Shown: one piece after another, positions 1-6,241 of the stretch
How the letters are laid out: the number at the start of each line of letters is the position of its first letter
Numbering within the stretch: the stretch's first letter is position 1
DNA from: Lachnospiraceae bacterium
GTDB taxonomy: Bacteria > Bacillota_A > Clostridia > Lachnospirales > Lachnospiraceae
DNA: 15,430 bases
Direction: 5' to 3'
Assembly: GCA_900764695.1 (NCBI GenBank)
Contig: CAAFOY010000031.1
Coordinates: 1-15,430 of the forward strand
Translations under genes and position numbers: made by a program
Notes under the pieces: generated by a model
Told to the model about the DNA's origin: nothing
Databases searched by the model: none
The model's input: only the letters and a program-made list of their open reading frames with translations

Positions 1-19
1 ATCAAGAAATGAGGTAAAC

Positions 20-403
20 ATGATTAAACGAAGCGTTCAAAGAGAACTCATCCGAAATAATCTGGCACATCGTACAGATCATCCAACCGCTGATATGGTT
101 TATCAGAGTATTCGCGAAGAACTTCCTAATATAAGCTTGGGAACAGTATATCGCAATCTTAGATTTTTGGTAGATCAGGGTGATGCCCTTTCACTGAAAC
201 TTGGTGATGGCAAGGAGCACTTTGATGGCAATGTTAATCCTCACTTCCATTTCATATGCACACAGTGCGGATGTGTCGATGACATATTTATGCCGTCAAT
301 TGACGAAATCTGTACTATTGCTGCTCAGTACTATAGTGGTAACATCAAAGGACACAGTACTTATTTCTACGGTACTTGCCCTAAGTGCAAAACCAAACAC
401 TAA
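20..403 (+). CDS. perR: Fur-family peroxide repressor (PerR-like)
   Basis: A 127-residue Fur-superfamily metalloregulator. The N-terminal winged helix carries the TVYRNL recognition-helix motif (about residues 42-47). The structural zinc site is visible as two CxxC pairs, C80/C83 and C120/C123. All five positions that bind the regulatory iron or manganese in Bacillus PerR appear conserved: H21 (in HPTAD), D69, H75, H77 and D95 (in IDE). This favours PerR over Fur or Zur. In the family, Fe-catalysed histidine oxidation by peroxide releases the repressor from DNA and so induces peroxide-defence genes. The start ATG follows a GAGGT ribosome binding site with a normal spacer. Rubrerythrin lies 62 bp downstream on the same strand, which is a typical PerR target in anaerobes. 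The gene is complete; any promoter lies outside or at the very edge of the window. Confidence 0.9.
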   Translation: MIKRSVQRELIRNNLAHRTDHPTADMVYQSIREELPNISLGTVYRNLRFLVDQGDALSLKLGDGKEHFDGNVNPHFHFICTQCGCVDDIFMPSIDEICTIAAQYYSGNIKGHSTYFYGTCPKCKTKH

Positions 404-411
404 GTGTATTT

Positions 412-427
412 TATAAAAGGTTTTATA
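412..427. promoter_or_regulatory. Candidate PerR operator upstream of rubrerythrin
   Basis: The sequence holds the perfect inverted repeat TATAAAA-GG-TTTTATA (arms 412-418 and 421-427), 8 bp after the perR stop codon and 38 bp before the rubrerythrin start. Its AT content and 7-nt arms resemble the Per box consensus TTATAATNATTATAA. The centre here is two bases rather than one and the inner arm bases differ, so the match is only partial. Its position between a PerR gene and a peroxide-reducing enzyme is the main support. Confidence 0.3.
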
Positions 428-465
428 TTAACAATATTATTTTTAAAATTTAGGAGGAAAAAAAG

Positions 466-1011
466 ATGGCAAAATTTGTATGTTCAGTATGTGGTTATGT
501 TCATGAAGGAGATTCAGCACCAGAAAAGTGCCCAGTTTGTGGTGTTCCAGCAGAAAAATTCACAAAGGTAGAAGAAGGCGAAAAGACATGGGCTGCAGAA
601 CATGTAGTTGGTGTAGCACAGGGTGCTAGCGAAGACATTATTGCAGACTTAAGAGCAAACTTTGAAGGAGAATGTTCAGAAGTAGGTATGTATCTTGCAA
701 TGGCAAGAGTTGCTCATAGAGAAGGATATCCTGAAATCGGATTATACTGGGAAAAAGCGGCTTACGAAGAAGCTGAACACGCTGCAAAATTTGCAGAATT
801 ACTTGGTGAAGTTGTAACAGACAGCACAAAGAAAAACTTAGAAATGAGAGTTGAAGCAGAAAACGGCGCTACAGCAGGAAAATTCGACCTTGCAAAGAGA
901 GCAAAAGCTGCAAACCTTGATGCAATCCATGACACAGTACATGAAATGGCAAGAGACGAAGCAAGACACGGCAAAGCATTTGAAGGATTATTAAAGAGAT
1001 ACTTTGGTTAA
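466..1011 (+). CDS. rbr: Rubrerythrin, reverse domain order
   Basis: A 181-residue non-haem di-iron peroxidase, which in anaerobes reduces hydrogen peroxide to water in the cytoplasm using electrons from NADH-linked rubredoxin or flavoprotein partners. The rubredoxin-like Fe(Cys)4 site is at the N terminus (C6, C9, C22, C25), the reverse of classical rubrerythrin. The ferritin-like four-helix bundle follows from about residue 55, with iron ligands plausibly among E69/E72, the EEAEH motif (101-105) and the DEARH motif (164-168). A strong AGGAGG site (452-457) lies 8 nt before the ATG. It is probably co-regulated with the upstream perR, either as an operon or through the candidate operator between them. 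A strong intrinsic terminator follows the stop codon. The gene is complete and shows no oddities. Confidence 0.93.
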   Translation: MAKFVCSVCGYVHEGDSAPEKCPVCGVPAEKFTKVEEGEKTWAAEHVVGVAQGASEDIIADLRANFEGECSEVGMYLAMARVAHREGYPEIGLYWEKAAYEEAEHAAKFAELLGEVVTDSTKKNLEMRVEAENGATAGKFDLAKRAKAANLDAIHDTVHEMARDEARHGKAFEGLLKRYFG

Positions 1012-1035
1012 TTACGAGCAACGTTAAAATAAACG

Positions 1036-1080
1036 CAACCACACTACGAAAGTTTACTTTCAGGAGTGTGGTTGTTTTTA
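1036..1080 (+). terminator. Intrinsic terminator of the perR-rbr unit
   Basis: A perfect 10-bp stem CAACCACACT/AGTGTGGTTG (1036-1045 with 1065-1074) carries a small inner hairpin (GAAAG 1048-1052 with CTTTC 1057-1061). A T-rich tract TTTTTATTTT follows immediately. It begins 25 nt after the rubrerythrin stop codon. Confidence 0.85.
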
Positions 1081-1149
1081 TTTTAATGTTGTGACAATCT
1101 CCAGCGAGAAGTAGCAAAGCGGATTCGAGCTGGAGGTTGCTCGTAATTA
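1075..1149 (+). repeat. ~70-bp direct repeat, copy 1
   Basis: The stretch from the T-rich lead through GTGACAATCTCCAGC, GCGGATTCGAGC and GAGGTTGCTC to TAATTA recurs at 1315-1391. The copies differ by about four substitutions and a 2-nt T insertion. The core is itself an imperfect palindrome (stem 1095-1105 with 1129-1139). No coding potential is seen. Confidence 0.85.
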
Positions 1150-1165
1150 TAGCTACAAGCCTAGC

Positions 1166-1234
1166 AAATATGAAATAAAAGTAGTTGAATAAGGATGCTT
1201 GCATACTCAGACGGCTACTTTTTATTTTATATTT
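1166..1234. repeat. Long stem-loop between the two repeat copies
   Basis: Positions 1166-1184 pair with 1215-1234 over about 19 bp, with one G-T wobble and one bulged base. The 30-nt loop contains the small palindrome ATGC-TT-GCAT. The T-rich right arm would also suit a weak terminator on the + strand, behind the main rubrerythrin terminator. Confidence 0.55.
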
Positions 1235-1314
1235 ATTGGGCGACAGCCCTCCATGAAATAGCCCGTAGGGCTATGAATGGCTCGGCTTCTACTGCTTGCA
1301 GGAATTATCGTCTT

Positions 1315-1391
1315 TTTTTATTTTTTAATGTTGTGACAATCTCCAGCGAAAAGTAGCGAAGCGGATTCGAGCTGGAGGTTGCTCCTAATTA
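1315..1391 (+). repeat. ~70-bp direct repeat, copy 2
   Basis: This is the second copy of the palindromic repeat, 242 bp after the first. It has G-to-A and A-to-G changes in the loop and CTCC instead of CTCG in the right arm. Its right arm (1378-1391) can pair with the left arm at 1009-1022 with one mismatch, so the whole block 1009-1391 can also be seen as one composite element with terminal inverted repeats. Confidence 0.85.
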
Positions 1392-1412
1392 ATTTTTTAT
1401 CTAAATACAATG

Positions 1413-1458
1413 CAAAAAGTCCCCAACTCACAACGCCTATGTTTGTGAATTGAGGACT
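1413..1458 (-). terminator. Intrinsic terminator of the nuclease gene
   Basis: On the minus strand a 16-bp stem with two G-U pairs (1443-1458 with 1418-1433, loop 1434-1442) is followed by TTTTTGC at 1418-1413. It starts 11 bp after the nuclease stop codon. Confidence 0.85.
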
Positions 1459-1469
1459 TGTACTTTTTG

Positions 1470-2420
1470 CTATTCTTTTTCCAACACTTCCATTATAGAA
1501 TCAATATCATACTCAGGTGCAAATTCACCTGCAACATTGTAAATTTTCTCTATGGTTGATACATCTTCTTCCAAATCATCTGCGATTTCTTCAATGGATT
1601 TATTTTTTGCTAACTTCTTGCATATCTGCTTTATTAGTTTTATTTTTTCTCCATTCACTCTTCCAACTTCTAGTCCGTGTTGTTCCCCTTCCTCATAGAA
1701 ATCTTCTTTCCAATGAGCCATTGTTTCTTCTTCGTTGTATTCTCTCCAAAGCATGTCTTCTACCTCCGATCTATGATCCTGTAGAAATTCCTTCAATACG
1801 TTATTGTCCAAACAATAATCAATGGCTTTTTTTATTGCATCTTTCAATTCTAACGGCTCTGCCAGGAATTCCTTTATCTTACTTACCATAATAGCATATT
1901 CTCTTAGAATTGAACACTTGGACATTAATTCTTCGTTGTGTCCTGCATTTATGTTTAGCACTGTTGCAGTCCACTCGAATTCTCCGTCCTTGCACGGAAC
2001 CATGAATGCGTCTGACAGTTTCAGCACTTCCCTGTCAGGTCTTTTTTCATTGCCGTTGTAAAAAACATAATATTGAGGTGTAGGTATTTTAATTAATTTT
2101 CGACGAAAAACATCCAAATTGTTTCTCACTATGTAGTCATTATAAAGTTCTGCCGAATACCTGTAGCCTCTTAGCGGCATATTATAGCTCCATGTACTTT
2201 GATGCTCATAAATAACCATGTTCCAGTCTATAATGCATGACACGTCATTTTTCATGTTCATATAAAACACATCGTCCAATGTATTTATTTCCAAATCATC
2301 CGGATTTGTATAATTGCTGTCATTTAATGCATTATATAATTCCAATAAGTTACCTTTGTACTTTTCATATCCAAATAGTTTTCTGAATACTCTGTCTTTG
2401 TGTTTTTTGTTTCCTTCCAT
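1470..2420 (-). CDS. Rpn/PD-(D/E)XK-family nuclease or putative transposase
   Basis: A 316-residue protein of the large Lachnospiraceae family annotated as Rpn recombination-promoting nuclease or PD-(D/E)XK transposase-like. The nuclease core is visible in the N-terminal third. It comprises KDRVFRKLFG (8-17), a conserved D59 in NDVS, the strand CIIDWNMVIYEHQST with E72-x-Q74 in place of the canonical ExK, and NMPLRGYRYSAELY. The C-terminal part is acidic and helical, with an ATMAHWKEDF-like region and a final ~60-residue segment resembling a small DNA-binding or degenerate HTH tail. An AAAGGAG-type site (2425-2432) precedes the ATG. It is monocistronic, with its own terminator and a promoter candidate. 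Members often occur in many copies per genome; mobility or DNA-repair roles are inferred. No transposon ends were found immediately around it. Confidence 0.75.
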   Translation of the reverse strand: MEGNKKHKDRVFRKLFGYEKYKGNLLELYNALNDSNYTNPDDLEINTLDDVFYMNMKNDVSCIIDWNMVIYEHQSTWSYNMPLRGYRYSAELYNDYIVRNNLDVFRRKLIKIPTPQYYVFYNGNEKRPDREVLKLSDAFMVPCKDGEFEWTATVLNINAGHNEELMSKCSILREYAIMVSKIKEFLAEPLELKDAIKKAIDYCLDNNVLKEFLQDHRSEVEDMLWREYNEEETMAHWKEDFYEEGEQHGLEVGRVNGEKIKLIKQICKKLAKNKSIEEIADDLEEDVSTIEKIYNVAGEFAPEYDIDSIMEVLEKE

Positions 2421-2525
2421 AAACTCTCCTTTAATTTATTCCGGAACCGTATTATCTCAAGACATATATAAAGCCAGCAAATTAAAAAGCTAAATATCTT
2501 ATATCACTTTTTAATTGTATTTATA

Positions 2526-2553
2526 ATTATACATATATTATGGAAGTTTGCAA
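2526..2553 (-). promoter_or_regulatory. Candidate sigma-A promoter for the nuclease gene
   Basis: On the minus strand TTGCAA (2548-2553) is separated by 16 bp from a perfect TATAAT (2526-2531), about 105 bp upstream of the nuclease start. The surroundings are very AT-rich, so chance matches are likely. Confidence 0.4.
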
Positions 2554-2602
2554 CAATAAATTTATATAATTTGTTATTTAACATAATATTATCTTTAATC
2601 AT

Positions 2603-2652
2603 AAAAGGCACTTCTTTTCAAATACAACCGTATCCGAAATGAAATGCCTTTT
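2603..2652 (-). terminator. Possible terminator of the defence operon
   Basis: AAAAGGCA (2603-2610) pairs with TGCCTTTT (2645-2652), and the stem extends imperfectly inward (CTTC with GAAA). On the minus strand the right-hand arm ends in a TTTT run. It lies 85 bp beyond the sspE-like stop codon. The loop is long, so confidence is limited. Confidence 0.4.
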
Positions 2653-2699
2653 AATTATGTTCTACTGTACTGCACAAACCACTTGTTTAGAAACTTCCC

Positions 2700-2724
2700 T
2701 ATATACAATACTCTATTGTATATA
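2700..2724. repeat. Perfect 11-bp-arm AT palindrome downstream of sspE
   Basis: TATATACAATA (2700-2710) and its exact complement (2714-2724) flank a CTC centre, 12 bp beyond the sspE-like stop codon. There is no T tract, so it is not a standard intrinsic terminator. It could be a transcript 3' end structure, a protein binding site or a junction relic. Confidence 0.5.
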
Positions 2725-2736
2725 TTTCCAACATTG

Positions 2737-4878
2737 TTACAACAATTTAGCCAAGCGTTCATTTACTCTACCTATAAAACGATTACTTCTGTCTTTTAAT
2801 ACTTCCCTGCACTCCTGTTCATTATCTACACATATTTTACCATCTAAACCAAGTATTGATTTTGTTGCATCATCATCTATTCTCTTTACATAATCACTTA
2901 ATTTGTCATTTAAAATATCTCTATTTTCTTCATCTGTTATGTAAATGAAATTAAATGGAGAATTTAGAAAATAACTATCATCCTTTCTCAAATCAACTCC
3001 TGATTTCTTGCTTTCTTCAGAATCTGATTTTAGTGATGCTAAAGGTATAACATGATGTTTGTGTAAACTTTCATCTATAAACGGATTTAATTCTTTTTCC
3101 TTATCTATAAGACCTTTGTATGTCATTGATAAATAATACTGACATACAACATCCCTAAAAAATGATTTAGGTGTTATTCCTGCACTATTCATCTCTAATA
3201 ACAAAAATTTCTTTTCTGAATAATAATCCACTTTAAACATTTTTTCCTTTAACTCTGCTAACCACTCTGCATTTTTGGTTTCAATTGTATTAATAAGCTT
3301 TTTAATACTGGTAATAGTTCTTTCTGTTTGATCCGAATTATAATAACCTGAAAATATACTTATCCAATACCATGCTTCTAAATAGTCATACGTTCTACTA
3401 TCTTCTCTGTAACTTTTGTTCGATAAAATATATGAAACAACTACTAACATTAACTTATAATTTATATCTTTAATACTTCTAACACCACATCTCATCTTGA
3501 AAAATAAAAGTGCTAAATCCAAAGCATCACATACATCTTCGCATTTATTTTTTAAGTCACAAGGTTTTATTGCTAATATTTTGTTCTTTTTAATCAATTC
3601 ACTTTTAATATCATCCGGATTAAATAATCCGGCATATGAATAAAGAGACATAACATTTAAATATGCGTCAATATATGTATTAACAGGTTCTCCATTTTTA
3701 TTTTCGATACATCCCATATCTATCGTGGCTATATATTTTTCTGATGTTAACTTTGCTCTAACATTTTCATTGTTTTTTAATTGTTCATTATAAATAGCCT
3801 CCGGATACTTTCTTTTCTTTTTCATATATTTTTCTATTTTATCATAATAATTTTCATCACTTTCACTTGCAAATCTTGCCATTACTAATTCAAATGTTCC
3901 TAGAGAGACTCCTCCTTCATTTAAGTTTTCATATATATTAATTGCTCTGGCTCGTTTGCTATTATCGACAATTATCTGATGTAGTTGTATATTATTTAAA
4001 CAGGATACAAGATATGATCTTATATTATTTTCCCATTCACTTGCCTGTGCATCTAATTTTTCCTTAAAACTTTCATTTGGCATAACTTCCGATACTTTAT
4101 CAGATATTATATTCTTCTCAAATATGCTCTTTTTTTCATTTTCAATTGAATCGTACTCTTCAATTATATCCAAACATATATTTTCTGATATTCGTTTTAA
4201 AACAGTTGATAATCCCATAGTATTCTTCCCTGTTAACCAAAATAAAGGTATTAAATACTCTTTTCCTGATGTACAATAATTAATTAAATCTGATTTTGTT
4301 GATTCCTTTTCCTTAAATGGGTTATAGCATTCATCACTATTAGCATTAAATGATATTATTTTTATTGCCTCATATATATCATCTGACAGAAATTTAGGTT
4401 CTTCTTTTTCTGCATCTTCTAAAGGAAATTGCAACTTTCTAACCTGAAAAAAATCTTCAACCTCACCTTCCATTCTTTCATATTTAGGTATTCGTAGAAA
4501 AAATCTTCTTTGTAATCCTGTTCTATTTATAAGGTTGCTTGACTTCTTTGCCATATCAAAAATAACATTAGAAAATGCATTTGTTAAAACTGTGACTCTC
4601 TGCTGTCCATCCAGTAATGCTAAAATTTTTCCGTCCATTTCAAGTTCTTTATACGTTTTTCTTTCTCTACAACCTAGCATTTTATATGCATAATCTTTCG
4701 CATCACTATCCAAAAGCAAAATACTTCCTATTGGCATTTTTGCCAATACAGATGCTATCAATCTCCCCTGTTTTTCTTCCTCCTTCCAAATAAATTTCCT
4801 TTGAAAATCAGGCAATAAAATTTCCTTTTTAACTATTTTGTCAATTAGGTTACTTAAAGCTTCTACTTTTTCATCCAT
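2737..4878 (-). CDS. sspE: SspE-like DUF262/HNH restriction effector
   Basis: A 713-residue GmrSD-type protein. The N-terminal DUF262 (ParB-like) domain shows PDFQR (23-27) followed by FIW, and LLDGQQRVTVL with DGQQR at 90-94. This is the nucleotide-binding motif that in SspE is tied to sensing phosphorothioate DNA. A long helical middle follows. A C-terminal His-Me-finger (DUF1524-like) nuclease has HKHHVIPL starting at residue 606 and NSPFNFIYITDEEN downstream, consistent with an HNH-type metal site. In the known Vibrio system SspE restricts unmodified phage DNA and needs host phosphorothioation for activity. GAGAGGT precedes the ATG. It is the last gene of the minus-strand cluster, 70 bp after the desulfurase. 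Hand-checked lines look AT-richer than the desulfurase gene, hinting at a separate origin. DUF262 proteins also act alone, so the SspE label rests on context. Confidence 0.8.
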   Translation of the reverse strand: MDEKVEALSNLIDKIVKKEILLPDFQRKFIWKEEEKQGRLIASVLAKMPIGSILLLDSDAKDYAYKMLGCRERKTYKELEMDGKILALLDGQQRVTVLTNAFSNVIFDMAKKSSNLINRTGLQRRFFLRIPKYERMEGEVEDFFQVRKLQFPLEDAEKEEPKFLSDDIYEAIKIISFNANSDECYNPFKEKESTKSDLINYCTSGKEYLIPLFWLTGKNTMGLSTVLKRISENICLDIIEEYDSIENEKKSIFEKNIISDKVSEVMPNESFKEKLDAQASEWENNIRSYLVSCLNNIQLHQIIVDNSKRARAINIYENLNEGGVSLGTFELVMARFASESDENYYDKIEKYMKKKRKYPEAIYNEQLKNNENVRAKLTSEKYIATIDMGCIENKNGEPVNTYIDAYLNVMSLYSYAGLFNPDDIKSELIKKNKILAIKPCDLKNKCEDVCDALDLALLFFKMRCGVRSIKDINYKLMLVVVSYILSNKSYREDSRTYDYLEAWYWISIFSGYYNSDQTERTITSIKKLINTIETKNAEWLAELKEKMFKVDYYSEKKFLLLEMNSAGITPKSFFRDVVCQYYLSMTYKGLIDKEKELNPFIDESLHKHHVIPLASLKSDSEESKKSGVDLRKDDSYFLNSPFNFIYITDEENRDILNDKLSDYVKRIDDDATKSILGLDGKICVDNEQECREVLKDRSNRFIGRVNERLAKLL

Positions 4879-4948
4879 ACTTTTACCTCTCTAAATACTT
4901 TTTCTTTAAGTTATTTAAACAAAGCTATTTTCGCCTTGCAAAACTCAT

Positions 4949-6124
4949 CTACATTTCCTCACTTAGTTCTTCCACTGCCTTCAGCAGCTTTTCTATATCA
5001 TCCCTTGTTGTATACCTTCCAACACTGGCTCTTACCACGCCTCCCTTTTCTATATCCATCAAATGTTTATGTATAAGTGGTGCGCAATGATATCCTGTTC
5101 TAACTGCAATGTGGTAATCCTGGTCTAATATTGTTCCCACATCCTCTGCCTTGTAACCTTCAATGTTAAAGGCTACAATTCCTATATGTGAATCTTCCAA
5201 TGGAAAATATGTAGTTATGTTTTCTATTTTTTCAAGTCCTTTTACAAGGTATTCTGTTAATTCTTTTTCTTTTGCCTCAAAGTCACTTATTCGCCCAATT
5301 GTTTCATCTAATGCTGCCTCCATTCCTGCCACGGCAACTATGTTAGGACTTGCCGGTTCCAGCATTGCAGGTATTGTTTTTGGCATATTTAGGTTAAGTG
5401 AATCACTTCCCGTTCCTCCGGCAATAAATGGATTAATCTTTGTTCCTTTTCTTACGAAAAATCCACTGGTGCCAAATGGTCCATATAGATTCTTATGTCC
5501 TGCAAAAGCTATAAAATCTGCCATTAGGTTGTTCATGTTAATGTCTAATAATCCCAATGACTGAGAGGCATCAATAATAACCTGACTGTTATATTTTTTT
5601 GCCACTTCAGTTATCTCTTTAACCGGCAAAATATACCCTGTTACGTTGCTTATATGAGTTGCAAAAACTTTCGTAGGAGGATTCAAGGAAAACATATATT
5701 CCATTTTTTCAAAATCTATTTCTAATGTTTCGCTCTTTAATGGGAGTTCTATTAAATCAAAACCATATTTTTCACTAATCAAATGTAATGGTCGCATTAC
5801 TGCATTATGTTCAAAAGGAGAAACATAGCAAATATCTGCACCACTCCAATCCAAACCACCAATTATTACATTCATTGCAATTGTGGCTGATGGCGTAAGC
5901 ACAATGTCTGCAACATCTTTTCCTTTTATAAGTTTCAAGGCTTTCTCTCTTGTCCGGTCTATTATTTCCGTTGCTTTTCTTGCCAGACTATAAGAGCCTC
6001 TTCCCGTATTAACTGCAAGATTTCTGTTTACATAATCCATCTCCGTATAAACAGACTCCGGCTTTGGAAAAGTTGTAGCTGCATTATCTAAATATATAGT
6101 TTTACTATTATTCTCCTTATCCAT
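4949..6124 (-). CDS. sspA: PLP-dependent cysteine desulfurase (SspA-like role)
   Basis: A 391-residue aminotransferase class V enzyme that converts L-cysteine to alanine and a protein persulfide. Visible landmarks are YLDNAATTFPKP (11-22), the PLP-binding lysine K211 in FAGHKNLYGPFG, the cofactor aspartate in IIDASQS (184-190), and the catalytic cysteine C347 in RTGYHCAP. That short cysteine loop is of group II (SufS/CsdA) type rather than the IscS type. Its place between the ATPase and the DUF262 effector, in the same orientation, makes it the sulfur donor for DNA phosphorothioation (SspA role). A GAGGGA site lies about 9 nt before the ATG. The gap to the upstream ATPase gene is 117 bp without a terminator, so it is probably co-transcribed. 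A housekeeping desulfurase is possible but less likely here. Confidence 0.85.
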   Translation of the reverse strand: MDKENNSKTIYLDNAATTFPKPESVYTEMDYVNRNLAVNTGRGSYSLARKATEIIDRTREKALKLIKGKDVADIVLTPSATIAMNVIIGGLDWSGADICYVSPFEHNAVMRPLHLISEKYGFDLIELPLKSETLEIDFEKMEYMFSLNPPTKVFATHISNVTGYILPVKEITEVAKKYNSQVIIDASQSLGLLDINMNNLMADFIAFAGHKNLYGPFGTSGFFVRKGTKINPFIAGGTGSDSLNLNMPKTIPAMLEPASPNIVAVAGMEAALDETIGRISDFEAKEKELTEYLVKGLEKIENITTYFPLEDSHIGIVAFNIEGYKAEDVGTILDQDYHIAVRTGYHCAPLIHKHLMDIEKGGVVRASVGRYTTRDDIEKLLKAVEELSEEM

Positions 6125-6241
6125 AACTTATCCCTCAAATAAATCCATTTATAATCAGTAACTTCCATTTGCATATGGCAAGTCTCTTCTATTAATATCT
6201 TTCGCAAATCTTACTGTTCCATTACTTTTCAATCAATTCAA

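Larger units (their letters stand above)
1009..1149. repeat. Palindromic element bounded by 14-nt inverted repeats
   Basis: The arm TAATTACGAGCAAC (1009-1022) is perfectly complementary to 1136-1149. The left arm starts exactly on the TAA stop codon of rubrerythrin. Nested inside, CAACGTTAAAATAAA (1019-1033) pairs with 1077-1091 apart from one G-T wobble, enclosing the terminator hairpin. CAATCTCCAGC (1095-1105) pairs with GCTGGAGGTTG (1129-1139) with one wobble. The inner stems share the CAAC/GTTG bases with the outer one, so alternative folds are possible. Confidence 0.7.
1012..1469. other. Noncoding, highly structured intergenic region
   Basis: This 458-bp gap lies between the rubrerythrin gene and the convergent nuclease gene and holds no plausible coding frame. 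It contains the rubrerythrin terminator, two copies of a ~70-bp palindromic repeat, a long stem at 1166-1184 with 1215-1234, a compact hairpin ATAGCCC-GTA-GGGCTAT (1258-1274, with outer CCAT/ATGG pairing at 1251-1254 and 1277-1280), and the nuclease terminator. I recognise no riboswitch, T-box leader or tRNA in it. The density of inverted repeats suggests extragenic palindromic elements or the remains of small non-autonomous mobile elements. Confidence 0.7.
2421..2736. other. AT-rich intergenic region between nuclease and sspE-like gene
   Basis: These 316 bp have no credible gene. They hold the nuclease ribosome binding site and promoter candidate, an imperfect hairpin at 2603-2652 that may terminate the defence operon, and a perfect palindrome at 2700-2724 just after the sspE-like stop codon. 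Confidence 0.6.

Noticed and set aside
1092..1142. tRNA T-arm-like sequence GGATTCGAGC in the repeat copies
   Set aside because: No acceptor stem, D arm or anticodon loop can be arranged around it, and the bases are better explained by the repeat's own palindrome.
2639..2893. 84-codon + strand open frame at the sspE 3' end
   Set aside because: It is antisense to the conserved effector C terminus, without ribosome binding site or recognisable domain.
5163..5564. 133-codon open frame on the + strand inside the desulfurase gene
   Set aside because: It is antisense to conserved desulfurase motifs, with no ribosome binding site and no recognisable domain.
6125..6241. Possible promoter or terminator between the ATPase and desulfurase genes
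   Set aside because: Only short, weak inverted repeats and no convincing -35/-10 pair were seen, so I treat the genes as one transcript.
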